The notes under the pieces are model-generated. The model ran no database searches and had not been told where the DNA came from. It worked only from the letters and a program-made list of their open reading frames with translations. The translations under genes were made by a program, and so were the position numbers. Source: DAOTYH01 sp034435015 (GTDB lineage: Bacteria > Chloroflexota > Anaerolineae > Aggregatilineales > UBA3940). From it: a stretch of 18,881 nucleotides of DNA. The DNA lies in the NCBI GenBank assembly GCA_034435015.1, contig DAOTYH010000030.1:1-18881 (forward strand). Reading direction: 5' to 3'. This document shows positions 7,011-13,853 of this stretch, piece by piece; positions within the stretch are counted from its first letter, which is position 1, and the number at the start of each line of letters is the position of its first letter.

Positions 7011-7991
7011 ATGGTATCACAACGGCAACGGGAGCGGGCAACCAGCAGTGACATAACCAAGCTGACGGGCTTTTACAGCTCCATGCAGGCCCGCTTGATC
7101 AGCCCGCAGTCCCTGCTGATCTTCTTTGTGATCCTGCTGATCAGCATTGGCATAGCGATTGTGCTGGATACCGTCGGTGCAGCAGGCGGGATCATCGCGG
7201 CAGAGCTGATTATCCTCAACCTGATCGGGCTGTACATCCTGTTTGCACTGCGCAAGGCCGATCAATGGGAGAAGGCGGTTGTCCTGCGTAACGGCAGGTA
7301 TCTCGGCCTGCGCGGGCCGGGGCTGTTCTGGGTGATCCCGATCATTGATCAGGTGACCAACTGGATCGATCACCGCGTCATGGTCACGCCGTTCAACGCC
7401 GAGAAGACTCTCACCAAAGACACTGTGCCGGTGGACGTAGACGCCGTGCTGTTCTGGATGGTGTGGGACGCCGAGAAGGCCGCGCTGGAGGTTGAGGACT
7501 ACCGTGTGGCGATCTCGTGGGCGGCCCAGACAGCCCTGCGGGAGATCATCGGCAAGATGGACTTGGCCTCGATTTTGGTCGGGCGTGAGGCGATGGATGC
7601 TGATCTCCAGCACATCATTGACGCCCGCACGACGCCGTGGGGCGTGACGGTGCAGAGCGTCGAAATCCGCGACATCATCATCCCGGCGGGGCTGGAAGAT
7701 GCCATGTCACGGCAGGCACAAGCCGAGCGCGAGCGGCAGGCCCGCGTCATCCTGGGTGAAAGCGAGGAGCAGATCGCAGAAAGCTTCCGCAAAGCCTCGG
7801 AGGCCTATATCAACAACCCGACCGCTCTGCATCTGCGGGCTATGAACATGCTGTTCGAGGGTTTGAAGGAAAAGGGCGCGCTGGTGATTGTGCCTTCCAG
7901 CGCCGTGGAGACGATGAATCTGGGCGGCGTGATGGGCATCACATCGCTGGGGCAAAGCACACTCGAACGGGCCAGCCAGAAGAGCGAATAG
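7011..7991 (+). CDS. SPFH / band 7 (stomatin-prohibitin-like, slipin) membrane protein
   Basis: I chose ATG 7011 (326 aa) with SD AAGGAG at 6994-6999. A GTG at 6999 overlaps the SD itself and is unlikely. Two hydrophobic segments (about 34-54 and 59-80) anchor the protein. The band-7 domain follows from ~85: QWEKAVVLRNGRYLGLRGPG, IPIIDQVTNWIDHRVMVTPF, TLTKDTVPVDVDAVLFWMV, ALREIIGKMDLASILVGRE, WGVTVQSVEIRDIIIPAGLE, then AMSRQAQAERERQARVILGE. The C-terminal EQIAESFRKASEAY helix and NLGGVMG stretch are typical of bacterial slipins. These proteins oligomerise on the inner membrane and organise membrane microdomains or control proteolysis. No NfeD gene is adjacent, unlike many bacterial slipin operons. 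Its place behind a YtrA-type repressor suggests induction by membrane stress (inference). Confidence 0.93.
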   Translation: MVSQRQRERATSSDITKLTGFYSSMQARLISPQSLLIFFVILLISIGIAIVLDTVGAAGGIIAAELIILNLIGLYILFALRKADQWEKAVVLRNGRYLGLRGPGLFWVIPIIDQVTNWIDHRVMVTPFNAEKTLTKDTVPVDVDAVLFWMVWDAEKAALEVEDYRVAISWAAQTALREIIGKMDLASILVGREAMDADLQHIIDARTTPWGVTVQSVEIRDIIIPAGLEDAMSRQAQAERERQARVILGESEEQIAESFRKASEAYINNPTALHLRAMNMLFEGLKEKGALVIVPSSAVETMNLGGVMGITSLGQSTLERASQKSE

Positions 7992-8013
7992 CCCCTTACG
8001 TCTGCGCCGTGTC

Positions 8014-8052
8014 ATCAGGGGAGGCGCGACAGGGGCCTCCCCTGATTTTATT
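8014..8052 (+). terminator. Intrinsic terminator of the GntR-SPFH operon
   Basis: A 12-bp perfect stem ATCAGGGGAGGC / GCCTCCCCTGAT (8014-8025 with 8035-8046, 9-nt loop) runs into TTTTATT. Confidence 0.92.
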
Positions 8053-8079
8053 GTCAACACACCAGATCGGACTAACTCG

Positions 8080-9060
8080 ATGGAAGAGAAACTAGACCTC
8101 AAGCGCATCCTCATCTTTCTGGCTTTTGCCTGCGGCATTGCCTGGGCAGCCGGCCTGATAGTCTACCTGACCGGCGGCTTGGTCAACAGCCCGGAGCTGA
8201 TCCCCGGCACCGGCCTGACGCTGGCCCTTGTGCTGGTGGCTGTGATCTACATGGGCGCGCCGGCGCTGGCCCATGTTCTGACCCGCCTTGTGACGCGCGA
8301 AGGCTGGCAGGGCGTCTTCCTGCGCCCTAAGCTCAAGCGCGGCTGGCCGTACTGGATCGCGGCATGGTTCCTGCCTGCCATCCTGACTCTTGTCGGCATG
8401 GCGGTATTCTACGCCTTGTTCCCGCGCTACTTTGACCCGTCGCTCAACATGATCCGCGATCAGCTTGATCAGGCCGCCCGGATGACCGGACAGACCCTGC
8501 CGCTCACGCCTTGGGCAGTTGTGATCATCAACACGACCGTTGGCGTGCTGATCGCCCCTCTGATCAACAGCCTGTTTACTTTCGGCGAGGAGTTCGGCTG
8601 GCGGGCGTATCTCCAGCCCAAGCTGATGGTGCTGGGAGGGCGCAAGGCTGTGCTGATCATCGGCGCGATCTGGGGATTGTGGCACTGGCCGCTGATCGTC
8701 ATGGGGCATAACTACGGGCTGGACTACCCCGGCGCCCCCTGGCTGGGTATCCCCGTGATGATGTGGCTGACCACCATGCTGGCGATCCTCTTGGGCTGGC
8801 TGACCTTGCGCGGGGGCAGTGTGTGGCCCGCCGTGATCGGCCACGCCGCCATGAACGGCATTGGCGGGTTAGCCCTCTTGTTCATGCAGGGTGAACCTAA
8901 CATGCTTCTCGGCCCTGCACCGTCAGGCCTGATCGGGTCGGCAGGGTTTGTCTTGATGGCGCTGATTCTCTTTCTCAGCCCCAAGGCGCTGGCCAAACCA
9001 GAGCCGGAGGGGAACGTGCAGGCCGCCGCCGCAGGGGATCAGCCTGCGGGCGCTCATTAA
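8080..9060 (+). CDS. CPBP family intramembrane glutamic metalloprotease (CAAX/Abi-like)
   Basis: This 326-aa protein has about eight membrane segments and the three CPBP motifs: FGEEFGWRAYLQPKL with E170, E171 and R175; IWGLWHWPLIVMGH with H202; and AVIGHAAMN with H255. These residues form the intramembrane active site in Rce1-like enzymes. Bacterial members act in membrane-protein cleavage, bacteriocin immunity or unknown roles, and the substrate cannot be read from sequence. ATG 8080 has no convincing SD and follows the upstream terminator by under 30 bases, so its promoter is not clear. The last ~30 residues are a Pro/Glu/Ala-rich tail without motifs. The DUF4870 gene starts 21 bases after the stop with a strong SD, so the two form an operon ending at the terminator at 9556-9598. 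Confidence 0.9.
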   Translation: MEEKLDLKRILIFLAFACGIAWAAGLIVYLTGGLVNSPELIPGTGLTLALVLVAVIYMGAPALAHVLTRLVTREGWQGVFLRPKLKRGWPYWIAAWFLPAILTLVGMAVFYALFPRYFDPSLNMIRDQLDQAARMTGQTLPLTPWAVVIINTTVGVLIAPLINSLFTFGEEFGWRAYLQPKLMVLGGRKAVLIIGAIWGLWHWPLIVMGHNYGLDYPGAPWLGIPVMMWLTTMLAILLGWLTLRGGSVWPAVIGHAAMNGIGGLALLFMQGEPNMLLGPAPSGLIGSAGFVLMALILFLSPKALAKPEPEGNVQAAAAGDQPAGAH

Positions 9061-9081
9061 CTGAAACAGGGAGGATATGAT

Positions 9082-9543
9082 ATGTCTGAGCAACAAACCA
9101 CTCTAAGTGCTGAGGAACGTCTGTTAGCCGGGCTGGCGCATGGATCAATCATCGCCCAGGGGTTAGGGCTGATCATCGGCATTTTGATCTACATCACCCA
9201 GCGTGAGAAGTCCCGCTTTGCGGCCTTCCAAGCTCTGCAAGCGGCGGCTTATCAATTCATCACCTTGTTGATCACCATCGCGCTGTGGATCATCTGGATC
9301 ATCGTGTATGCCGTCAGCTTCATCCCGATCATCCAGTACCCCCAGCTATATGAGGATTCCCCCCCGCCGTTCTTCTGGGTGGCGCTGGGACTGATGATCA
9401 TCCCCTTGGCATTGATGGTGCTGTTTGGGTTGTACGGTCTATGGGGCGCCCTGCGGACATGGCAGGGCAGGCCGTTCCGTTATGCACTGCTCGGAAGGTG
9501 GCTGGAGCGCAATAAGCTGTGGACGCATCACCCCTCCAGCTGA
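9082..9543 (+). CDS. DUF4870 domain small membrane protein
   Basis: The product is 153 aa; ATG 9082 lies 7 nt after SD AGGGAGG (9068-9074). The N-terminal pattern LSAEERLLAGLAHGSII followed by YITQREKSRFAAFQALQAAAYQ is diagnostic of DUF4870 (Tic20-like) membrane proteins. There are about three to four hydrophobic segments, then a basic cytoplasmic end (RTWQGRPFRYALLGRWLERNK). The function of DUF4870 is not established. It shares the transcript with the CPBP protease, so it may be a partner in the membrane (inference only). Confidence 0.85.
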   Translation: MSEQQTTLSAEERLLAGLAHGSIIAQGLGLIIGILIYITQREKSRFAAFQALQAAAYQFITLLITIALWIIWIIVYAVSFIPIIQYPQLYEDSPPPFFWVALGLMIIPLALMVLFGLYGLWGALRTWQGRPFRYALLGRWLERNKLWTHHPSS

Positions 9544-9555
9544 ATCATGACAGCC

Positions 9556-9598
9556 GGCAAGAGGCACAGCAAGCTGAACCGCTGTGCCTCTTGCCTTT
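9556..9598 (+). terminator. Intrinsic terminator of the CPBP-DUF4870 operon
   Basis: A 15-bp perfect stem GGCAAGAGGCACAGC / GCTGTGCCTCTTGCC (9556-9570 with 9581-9595), 10-nt loop, is followed by TTTGTG. Confidence 0.9.
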
Positions 9599-9602
9599 GT
9601 GC

Positions 9603-9641
9603 TTGCCGTTCCCCCTAAACTAACTATAATCTAACTATATA
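9603..9641 (+). promoter_or_regulatory. Promoter of the secreted-protein gene with 11-bp tandem repeats
   Basis: TTGCCG (9603-9608) and TATAAT (9625-9630) are 16 nt apart. The -10 lies inside a tandem repeat: CTAACTATA occurs at 9620-9628 and again at 9631-9639, an 11-bp period close to one helical turn. The predicted start near 9637 gives a leader of about 118 nt; I see no clear structure in the rest of it. Confidence 0.6.
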
Positions 9642-9754
9642 CACTGCTGACATTCCCCTCCATACTTAATTCCCTCTTTCGATATTACCCGCAGTGTGTT
9701 CAGGCTGTCCGTTAGCAAGCTGGCCTTTTCACACATTTTGATAGGAGGAATGAG

Positions 9755-10480
9755 ATGTTCAAAGCACGCCTTGTCACGGCGGCCATTGCGCTGGCCGTCT
9801 CACTGGTGATCGCCGTGCCGGCTCTGGCAATGCCGATCCCGCAGTTTTCCTATGAGGGGATCGTCGTCTCCTCCTGCACCCCCGGCCAACCTGTCACCAC
9901 ACGGGCCTCCTTTAACGTCGGCGCTGGTGACGAACTGCGCGTTGAGTTCAGGCTGAACAACCCGCGCGCAGGCACGACAAATGGAATGGGGATGTTAATA
10001 GTCTCTGGCCCAAGCTCTGGATCGCTCGATTTTTCTTACAACAGCGTCCCAGCCGGCACACTGCCCGATGATACGCTGGTGCAGAACGTTCAGGTCCGGC
10101 TGAACACGGTGCTGGTCGAGACGCTGGACTACGCCTTCAATTGCAGTACCGGTCAGCCGCCGGCTGTCTGGGAGCCTCGAATGAGTCCCCTGCCTGACAG
10201 CCTCGCCGCGCCCTTCCTGGCGATCGCCGCGGCAGGCGGCAGACTGCCCTGCGCGGTATTTGACGTGGGGGGTCACGGCGCCAAGATCGTCCTGATGTCC
10301 GACTTCCCCTCCTGCACCGCAGAGGGATACACCGCCGCCGACTTGACGGTCTACTGCCTCGACAGCTCCCGCCGCTGGACTGACCGAGAAGTCCATGACC
10401 TGACCGCCAAACCGGACGGCACAGAACTGTCATTCATCTCAGGCCAGCACGGCGTATGCGGCCTCTTCCCCATTCCATAA
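9755..10480 (+). CDS. Secreted six-cysteine protein of unknown function
   Basis: ATG 9755 has SD AGGAGG (9743-9748); the product is 241 aa. The N-terminus is a clear Sec signal peptide (MFKARLVTAAIALAVSLVIA, then VPALA with predicted cleavage after residue 25). The mature protein appears beta-rich at 30-130 (YEGIVVSSC, ELRVEFRLNN, VQVRLNTVLVETLDYAFNC), then has a C-terminal part with four more cysteines. The six cysteines, at 41, 130, 166, 187, 201 and 235, are all after the signal and may form three disulfides. I do not recognise the family and see no catalytic motif or membrane anchor. It is monocistronic, with its own promoter and a terminator-like hairpin after it. Confidence 0.75.
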   Translation: MFKARLVTAAIALAVSLVIAVPALAMPIPQFSYEGIVVSSCTPGQPVTTRASFNVGAGDELRVEFRLNNPRAGTTNGMGMLIVSGPSSGSLDFSYNSVPAGTLPDDTLVQNVQVRLNTVLVETLDYAFNCSTGQPPAVWEPRMSPLPDSLAAPFLAIAAAGGRLPCAVFDVGGHGAKIVLMSDFPSCTAEGYTAADLTVYCLDSSRRWTDREVHDLTAKPDGTELSFISGQHGVCGLFPIP

Positions 10481-10504
10481 CACAACAAGAGATAACCCGC
10501 TAAG

Positions 10505-10542
10505 CACAAGGGGGACGCACCATAGAGCGTCCCCCCTTTGTG
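10505..10542. terminator. Hairpin between convergent genes, probable bidirectional terminator
   Basis: A 9-bp stem GGGGGACGC / GCGTCCCCC (10510-10518 with 10527-10535, 8-nt loop) can be extended by CACAA / TTGTG across a 2-nt bulge. It lies between the stop of the secreted-protein gene at 10480 and the stop of the dppF-like gene at 10565, followed by CTTTGTGTT on the plus strand. Confidence 0.7.
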
Positions 10543-10564
10543 TTCATAGGCACAGTAGCGCCCT

Positions 10565-11575
10565 CTACCTCCCCGTCCGCAGGTGACAGGCCGCCAGATG
10601 AGTTGGCTGTCCTTTGACCGGCAGCATCTCCGGCTCGACCTCGCGGCAGATGTCCTCTGCAATCGGACAGCGCGGATGGAAACGACAGCCAGAGGGCGGG
10701 TTGATGGGGTTGGGGATTTCGCCCTTGGGGAGCGGCTTATCCCGTTTGAAGTCGGGGTCGGGGACGGGCACTGCCGCAAGAAGCGCCTCCGTGTAAGGAT
10801 GAACCGGGTTGGCGTACACCTCCGTCAGCGTGCCCATTTCAACCATCCTGCCCAGGTACATGACCGCGATGCGGTCGCAGATATACTTGGCCGTCGCCAG
10901 ATCATGGGTGATGAACAGGTAGGTCAGGTTGAACTCATCCTTCAGACGAATCATCAGGTCGAGCAGGAGGGCACGCACCGACACATCGGCCATAGCGATT
11001 GGCTCATCGGCCACCACCAGATCGGGGTGCGTGACCAGCGCCCGCGCGATCACCGCCCGCTGGCGCTGGCCGCCCGAAAGCTGGTGCGGATACTTGGTGT
11101 ACAGCGTGCGGGCAGGCGTCAGGCCGACATGCTCCATCATGGCCTGCACGGCCTCGCGCCGCTCCTGCGCGGTAGAGGGGACGTGAATCTTGTATCCATG
11201 CCCGATGCCCTCGCCGATGCTCATGCGCGGGTTCAGAGAGGCAAACGGGTCTTGAAAGATGATCTGCATGCGGCGGCGCAGATGGCGCATCTCCTCAGCC
11301 GGCAGTTTGCTGATGTCTATCCCGTCAAAGAGGATGCTTCCCTCTGTGGGGTCCTGGAGACGCAGAACCAGCTTGCCGACGGTCGTCTTGCCGCTGCCGC
11401 TCTCACCTGCCAGCCCGAATACCTCGCCGCGCCGGATGGTGAAGCTGACCCCGTCCACCGCATGGACATACTCACGCTGGCCGGCGATCAGCGTAGTCAG
11501 CAGGTCCTGCCGGACAGGATACAGCTTCCTGACGCTGCGCACCTCAACCAAGTTATCAGGGCTTTGTTCGCTCAT
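10565..11575 (-). CDS. dppF: Peptide ABC transporter ATP-binding protein, DppF/OppF type
   Basis: This 336-aa ATPase has Walker A GESGSGKTT (57-65), Q-loop FQDP (107-110), signature LSGGQRQR (166-173), Walker B VVADE (187-191) and switch His224 (ITHDL). The C-terminal oligopeptide/dipeptide extension NPPSGCRFHPRCP (from 292) carries C297, C303, C310 and C330; this four-Cys set is the one that binds a [4Fe-4S] cluster in characterised Dpp/Opp ATPases. After Walker B the sequence is DEPIAMADVS instead of the usual DEPVSALDVS, a D-loop variant that keeps the key Asp. The start ATG overlaps the stop of the dppD-like gene by 4 bases (ATGA), a sign of translational coupling. It is the last gene of the operon. 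It should pair with the DppD-like ATPase to drive peptide (or nickel/opine) uptake; substrate unknown. Confidence 0.93.
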   Translation of the reverse strand: MSEQSPDNLVEVRSVRKLYPVRQDLLTTLIAGQREYVHAVDGVSFTIRRGEVFGLAGESGSGKTTVGKLVLRLQDPTEGSILFDGIDISKLPAEEMRHLRRRMQIIFQDPFASLNPRMSIGEGIGHGYKIHVPSTAQERREAVQAMMEHVGLTPARTLYTKYPHQLSGGQRQRAVIARALVTHPDLVVADEPIAMADVSVRALLLDLMIRLKDEFNLTYLFITHDLATAKYICDRIAVMYLGRMVEMGTLTEVYANPVHPYTEALLAAVPVPDPDFKRDKPLPKGEIPNPINPPSGCRFHPRCPIAEDICREVEPEMLPVKGQPTHLAACHLRTGR

Positions 11576-12576
11576 GGCGCGGCTACCTCCTGCTGAAGTT
11601 CCGCCGGTATCTCCTCATACAGCCAGCAGGCCGCCCAGTGATCAGGGCGCACCATCTGGAAGCCGGGTTGCAGAGTCGAGCAAACCGGCATGGCGCGAGG
11701 ACAACGAGGATGGAAACGACAACCGGGCGGCGGATTGATCAGATCGGGCGGGGAGCCTTCCATCTTGTACAGCTCATCTTCCTGCAGGCGAATGTTGGGC
11801 ACAGCCCGCAACAGCCCCTGCGTGTACGGATGAAGCGTGTCCTTAAAAATGGCGCGGGCACTCCCCAGCTCAGTGATGCGTCCCGCGTACATGACAGCCA
11901 CCCGCTCGGCCAGCTCGGCCACCAGGCCGATGTTGTGGGTGATCAGCAGGATGGTCAGGTTGAACTCGCGGCGCAGTTCGTGTAACAGGTCCATGAACTG
12001 CGCCTCGACCACCACATCAAGGGAAGTTGTGGCCTCGTCGGCGATCAGCAGGTCGGCGTTGAGCGAGAGGGCAATGGCGATCATGACGCGCTGGCGCATC
12101 CCGCCTGAAAGCTGATGCGGGTAATCCTCCAGACGCTTGGATGAGATACCCAGCCGGTCGAACAACTGAGCCGCCCGCTCGCGGGCCTCCTGTACGCTGG
12201 TATTCGGCTCATGGGTGCGGATGGTCTCGACCAGATGATCCACCACCCGCTGGATCGGGTTCAGCGAGGTCATGGGGTCCTGAAAGATCATGCTGATATT
12301 GCGGCCCCGAATGCGGCTCATCTCGGCTTCCGAGAGCGTCATCAGGTCGCGGCCCTGAAACCAGATACGCCCGCTGGTGATACGCCCCGGCGGCAGGATC
12401 ATGCGTAACAGCGCTTTACCGAGCGTGCTCTTGCCGCAACCGCTCTCGCCCACCAGCCCCAGCACTTCCCCGCGCCGGATGTCCAACGAGACGCCGTCCA
12501 CGGCGCTCGTCCAGCCCATACGGGTCTTGTACTGCACGGACAGGTCTTCGATTCGCATCAAGATTTCGTCGCTCAT
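11572..12576 (-). CDS. dppD: Peptide ABC transporter ATP-binding protein, DppD/OppD type
   Basis: This 334-aa ATPase has Walker A GESGCGKST (43-51), Q-loop FQDP (98-101), signature LSGGMRQR (156-163), Walker B LLIADE (176-181), D-loop SLD and H-loop ITHNIG with His214. The LSGGMRQR form and the ERVAVMYAGRI/HPYTQGLLRAVP tail are typical of DppD. The extension PPPGCRFHPRCP carries C286, C292, C299 and C317, the expected Fe-S set. Two small departures from the family norm are DEATTSLD (usually DEPTT) and THN (usually THD) after the switch His; both are conservative enough that activity is likely. The gene starts 6 bases after the dppC stop with a weak SD, so it probably depends on translation of dppC. 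Confidence 0.93.
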   Translation of the reverse strand: MSDEILMRIEDLSVQYKTRMGWTSAVDGVSLDIRRGEVLGLVGESGCGKSTLGKALLRMILPPGRITSGRIWFQGRDLMTLSEAEMSRIRGRNISMIFQDPMTSLNPIQRVVDHLVETIRTHEPNTSVQEARERAAQLFDRLGISSKRLEDYPHQLSGGMRQRVMIAIALSLNADLLIADEATTSLDVVVEAQFMDLLHELRREFNLTILLITHNIGLVAELAERVAVMYAGRITELGSARAIFKDTLHPYTQGLLRAVPNIRLQEDELYKMEGSPPDLINPPPGCRFHPRCPRAMPVCSTLQPGFQMVRPDHWAACWLYEEIPAELQQEVAAP

Positions 12577-12582
12577 AAGCCG

Positions 12583-13830
12583 TCAGCTTTCTGCAAGACG
12601 CGGGTTGAGAATCTCAGACAGGCTCTCACCCAGCATACTGAAACCGAGCGTGACGATCAGGACCATCAGGCCGGGGAAGGTGATCAGCCACCACGCCTGA
12701 CGCATGTAGTTCTGCCCCAGCGCCAGATCAATGCCCCAGTCAGGCGTGTTAGGCGGCAGACCCAGCCCAAGGAAACTGAGGCCCGCTTCTGTCAGGATGG
12801 CATCGGCCACATTGACGGAGAAGATCACCACCAGCGAGGGGATCACGTTTGGGAAAATGTATTGGGCCAGAATGCCCAGCGGGCGGACTCCAAGGCTCTT
12901 GGCCGCCTCGACATACAGCTCCTCCTTGACGGCCAGCGTCTGCCCGCGCACCACGCGGTAATAGGTCGGGATATAGAGGGTAGCAATTGCCACGATCACA
13001 TTTAAAATGCCCGGCCCCAGCACGGATGTAATGGCAATGGCCAGCAACAGACCGGGGAACGAATACAGGCTGTCCATGACCAGCGTCAGGACACGCTCCA
13101 GCGGCCCCGTCCAGAAGCCGGCAATCAGCCCCAGCGGCACACCGATCAGCGCCGCGAACACCGCCGCCGCAAACCCGACCAGCAGGGCGATCTGTGTCCC
13201 CCAGATGATACGGCTGAACAGGTCCTGCCCGATCTGGTTCGTCCCGAAGATAAAGGGGCGCTGGATCGCCCCGCTCAGCGAATCGCCGATCTGAAGGTCA
13301 GGATATTGATCCAGAAACGACTCGAGCTCCGAATTCAGGCCGATCACCACGGAGACCTGTCCGGCAGACAGGGCGGCCAATGCCTCATCAATGGTATCGT
13401 AACGCTCAATGCGCGGACGCAGGGATACCTGCTGGCCTTCGGCCCTTAGTTCGGCTTCGCGTCTCTGGGTCACTTCACGCAGAACCTGGCTGGACTCACT
13501 GCCGCGCACCAGTCCCAGCCGTACCTCGCGGGTCAGGCCGTCCACCGTGTTGACACCATCCGGCCCGCTGACCAGCACAAAAGAGGGCGGCACCTGCCCC
13601 GGCGGCAGGAGCGACGGCCCTACCTCGGCATGGGGGTCATAAGGAGCATAGAAGCCGGGGAAAAAGGCAATTGAGAAAATAAACAGCAACAGCACGCCGC
13701 TGATCACAGCGAACCACCAGTCCGCGCCGTACCAGCGGCGGGCCAGCAACAAGCGGCGCACAAAGCCGGCCCGATCCAAATCGCGCTGCCACTGGGGGAT
13801 TTCGTTTGAGGTTATCTCGGCAGAAGACAT
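12583..13830 (-). CDS. dppC: Peptide ABC transporter permease, DppC/OppC type, with large extracytoplasmic insertion
   Basis: This 415-aa permease is well above the usual ~280-310. TM1 (about 39-58) leads to FYAPYDPHAEVGPSLLPPG, as in DppC proteins. The core resumes at FIFGTNQIGQDLFSRIIWG (193-211), has five further TMs, the EAA loop EAAKSLGVRPLGILAQYIFPN (308-328) and LSFLGLGLPPNTPDWG. Normally the core follows the LxPPS stretch almost at once; here residues ~84-192 are inserted. The insert (LVSGPDGVNTVDGLTREVRL..., GLVRGSESSQVLREV, RYDTIDEALAALSAGQVSVV, LESFLDQYPDLQIGDS) resembles lobe 2 of type-II amino-acid-type binding proteins (SBP_bac_3). FGTDxxGRD is changed to FGTNQIGQD. The SD is GAAGGGGAA before ATG 13830. 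It follows the dppB stop by 23 bases. Confidence 0.92.
   Translation of the reverse strand: MSSAEITSNEIPQWQRDLDRAGFVRRLLLARRWYGADWWFAVISGVLLLFIFSIAFFPGFYAPYDPHAEVGPSLLPPGQVPPSFVLVSGPDGVNTVDGLTREVRLGLVRGSESSQVLREVTQRREAELRAEGQQVSLRPRIERYDTIDEALAALSAGQVSVVIGLNSELESFLDQYPDLQIGDSLSGAIQRPFIFGTNQIGQDLFSRIIWGTQIALLVGFAAAVFAALIGVPLGLIAGFWTGPLERVLTLVMDSLYSFPGLLLAIAITSVLGPGILNVIVAIATLYIPTYYRVVRGQTLAVKEELYVEAAKSLGVRPLGILAQYIFPNVIPSLVVIFSVNVADAILTEAGLSFLGLGLPPNTPDWGIDLALGQNYMRQAWWLITFPGLMVLIVTLGFSMLGESLSEILNPRLAES
13276..13593 (-). other. PBP-II lobe-like insertion domain in DppC (residues ~80-185)
   Basis: This segment codes for extra residues between TM1 and the conserved permease core. The order of elements is: strand/turn DGLTREVRLGLVRGSES, helix SQVLREVTQRREAELRAEG, strand PRIERYD, helix TIDEALAALSAG, strand QVSVVIGL, helix NSELESFLDQYP, strand DLQIGDS. 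This is the usual alpha/beta order of the second lobe of SBP_bac_3 proteins. The Asp normally found in the 'DAVV-D' strand is absent (SVVIGL). The match is by eye. Confidence 0.55.
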
Positions 13831-13853
13831 GGTTCGTTCCCCTTCGTGTCAGG

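Noticed and set aside
8051..8078. TTGTCA-16-TAACTC as a promoter for the CPBP gene
   Set aside because: The start would fall at or inside the ATG and the -10 is poor.
8092..8844. Minus-strand open frame of 250 aa opposite the CPBP gene
   Set aside because: Very rich in His/Gln/Asp and low in hydrophobic residues, typical of an antisense shadow of a membrane protein gene.
10583..11596. Long plus-strand open frame (337 aa) opposite the dppF-like gene
   Set aside because: It is His/Arg/Gln-rich without domain motifs and is an antisense shadow of a gene with all ABC ATPase motifs.
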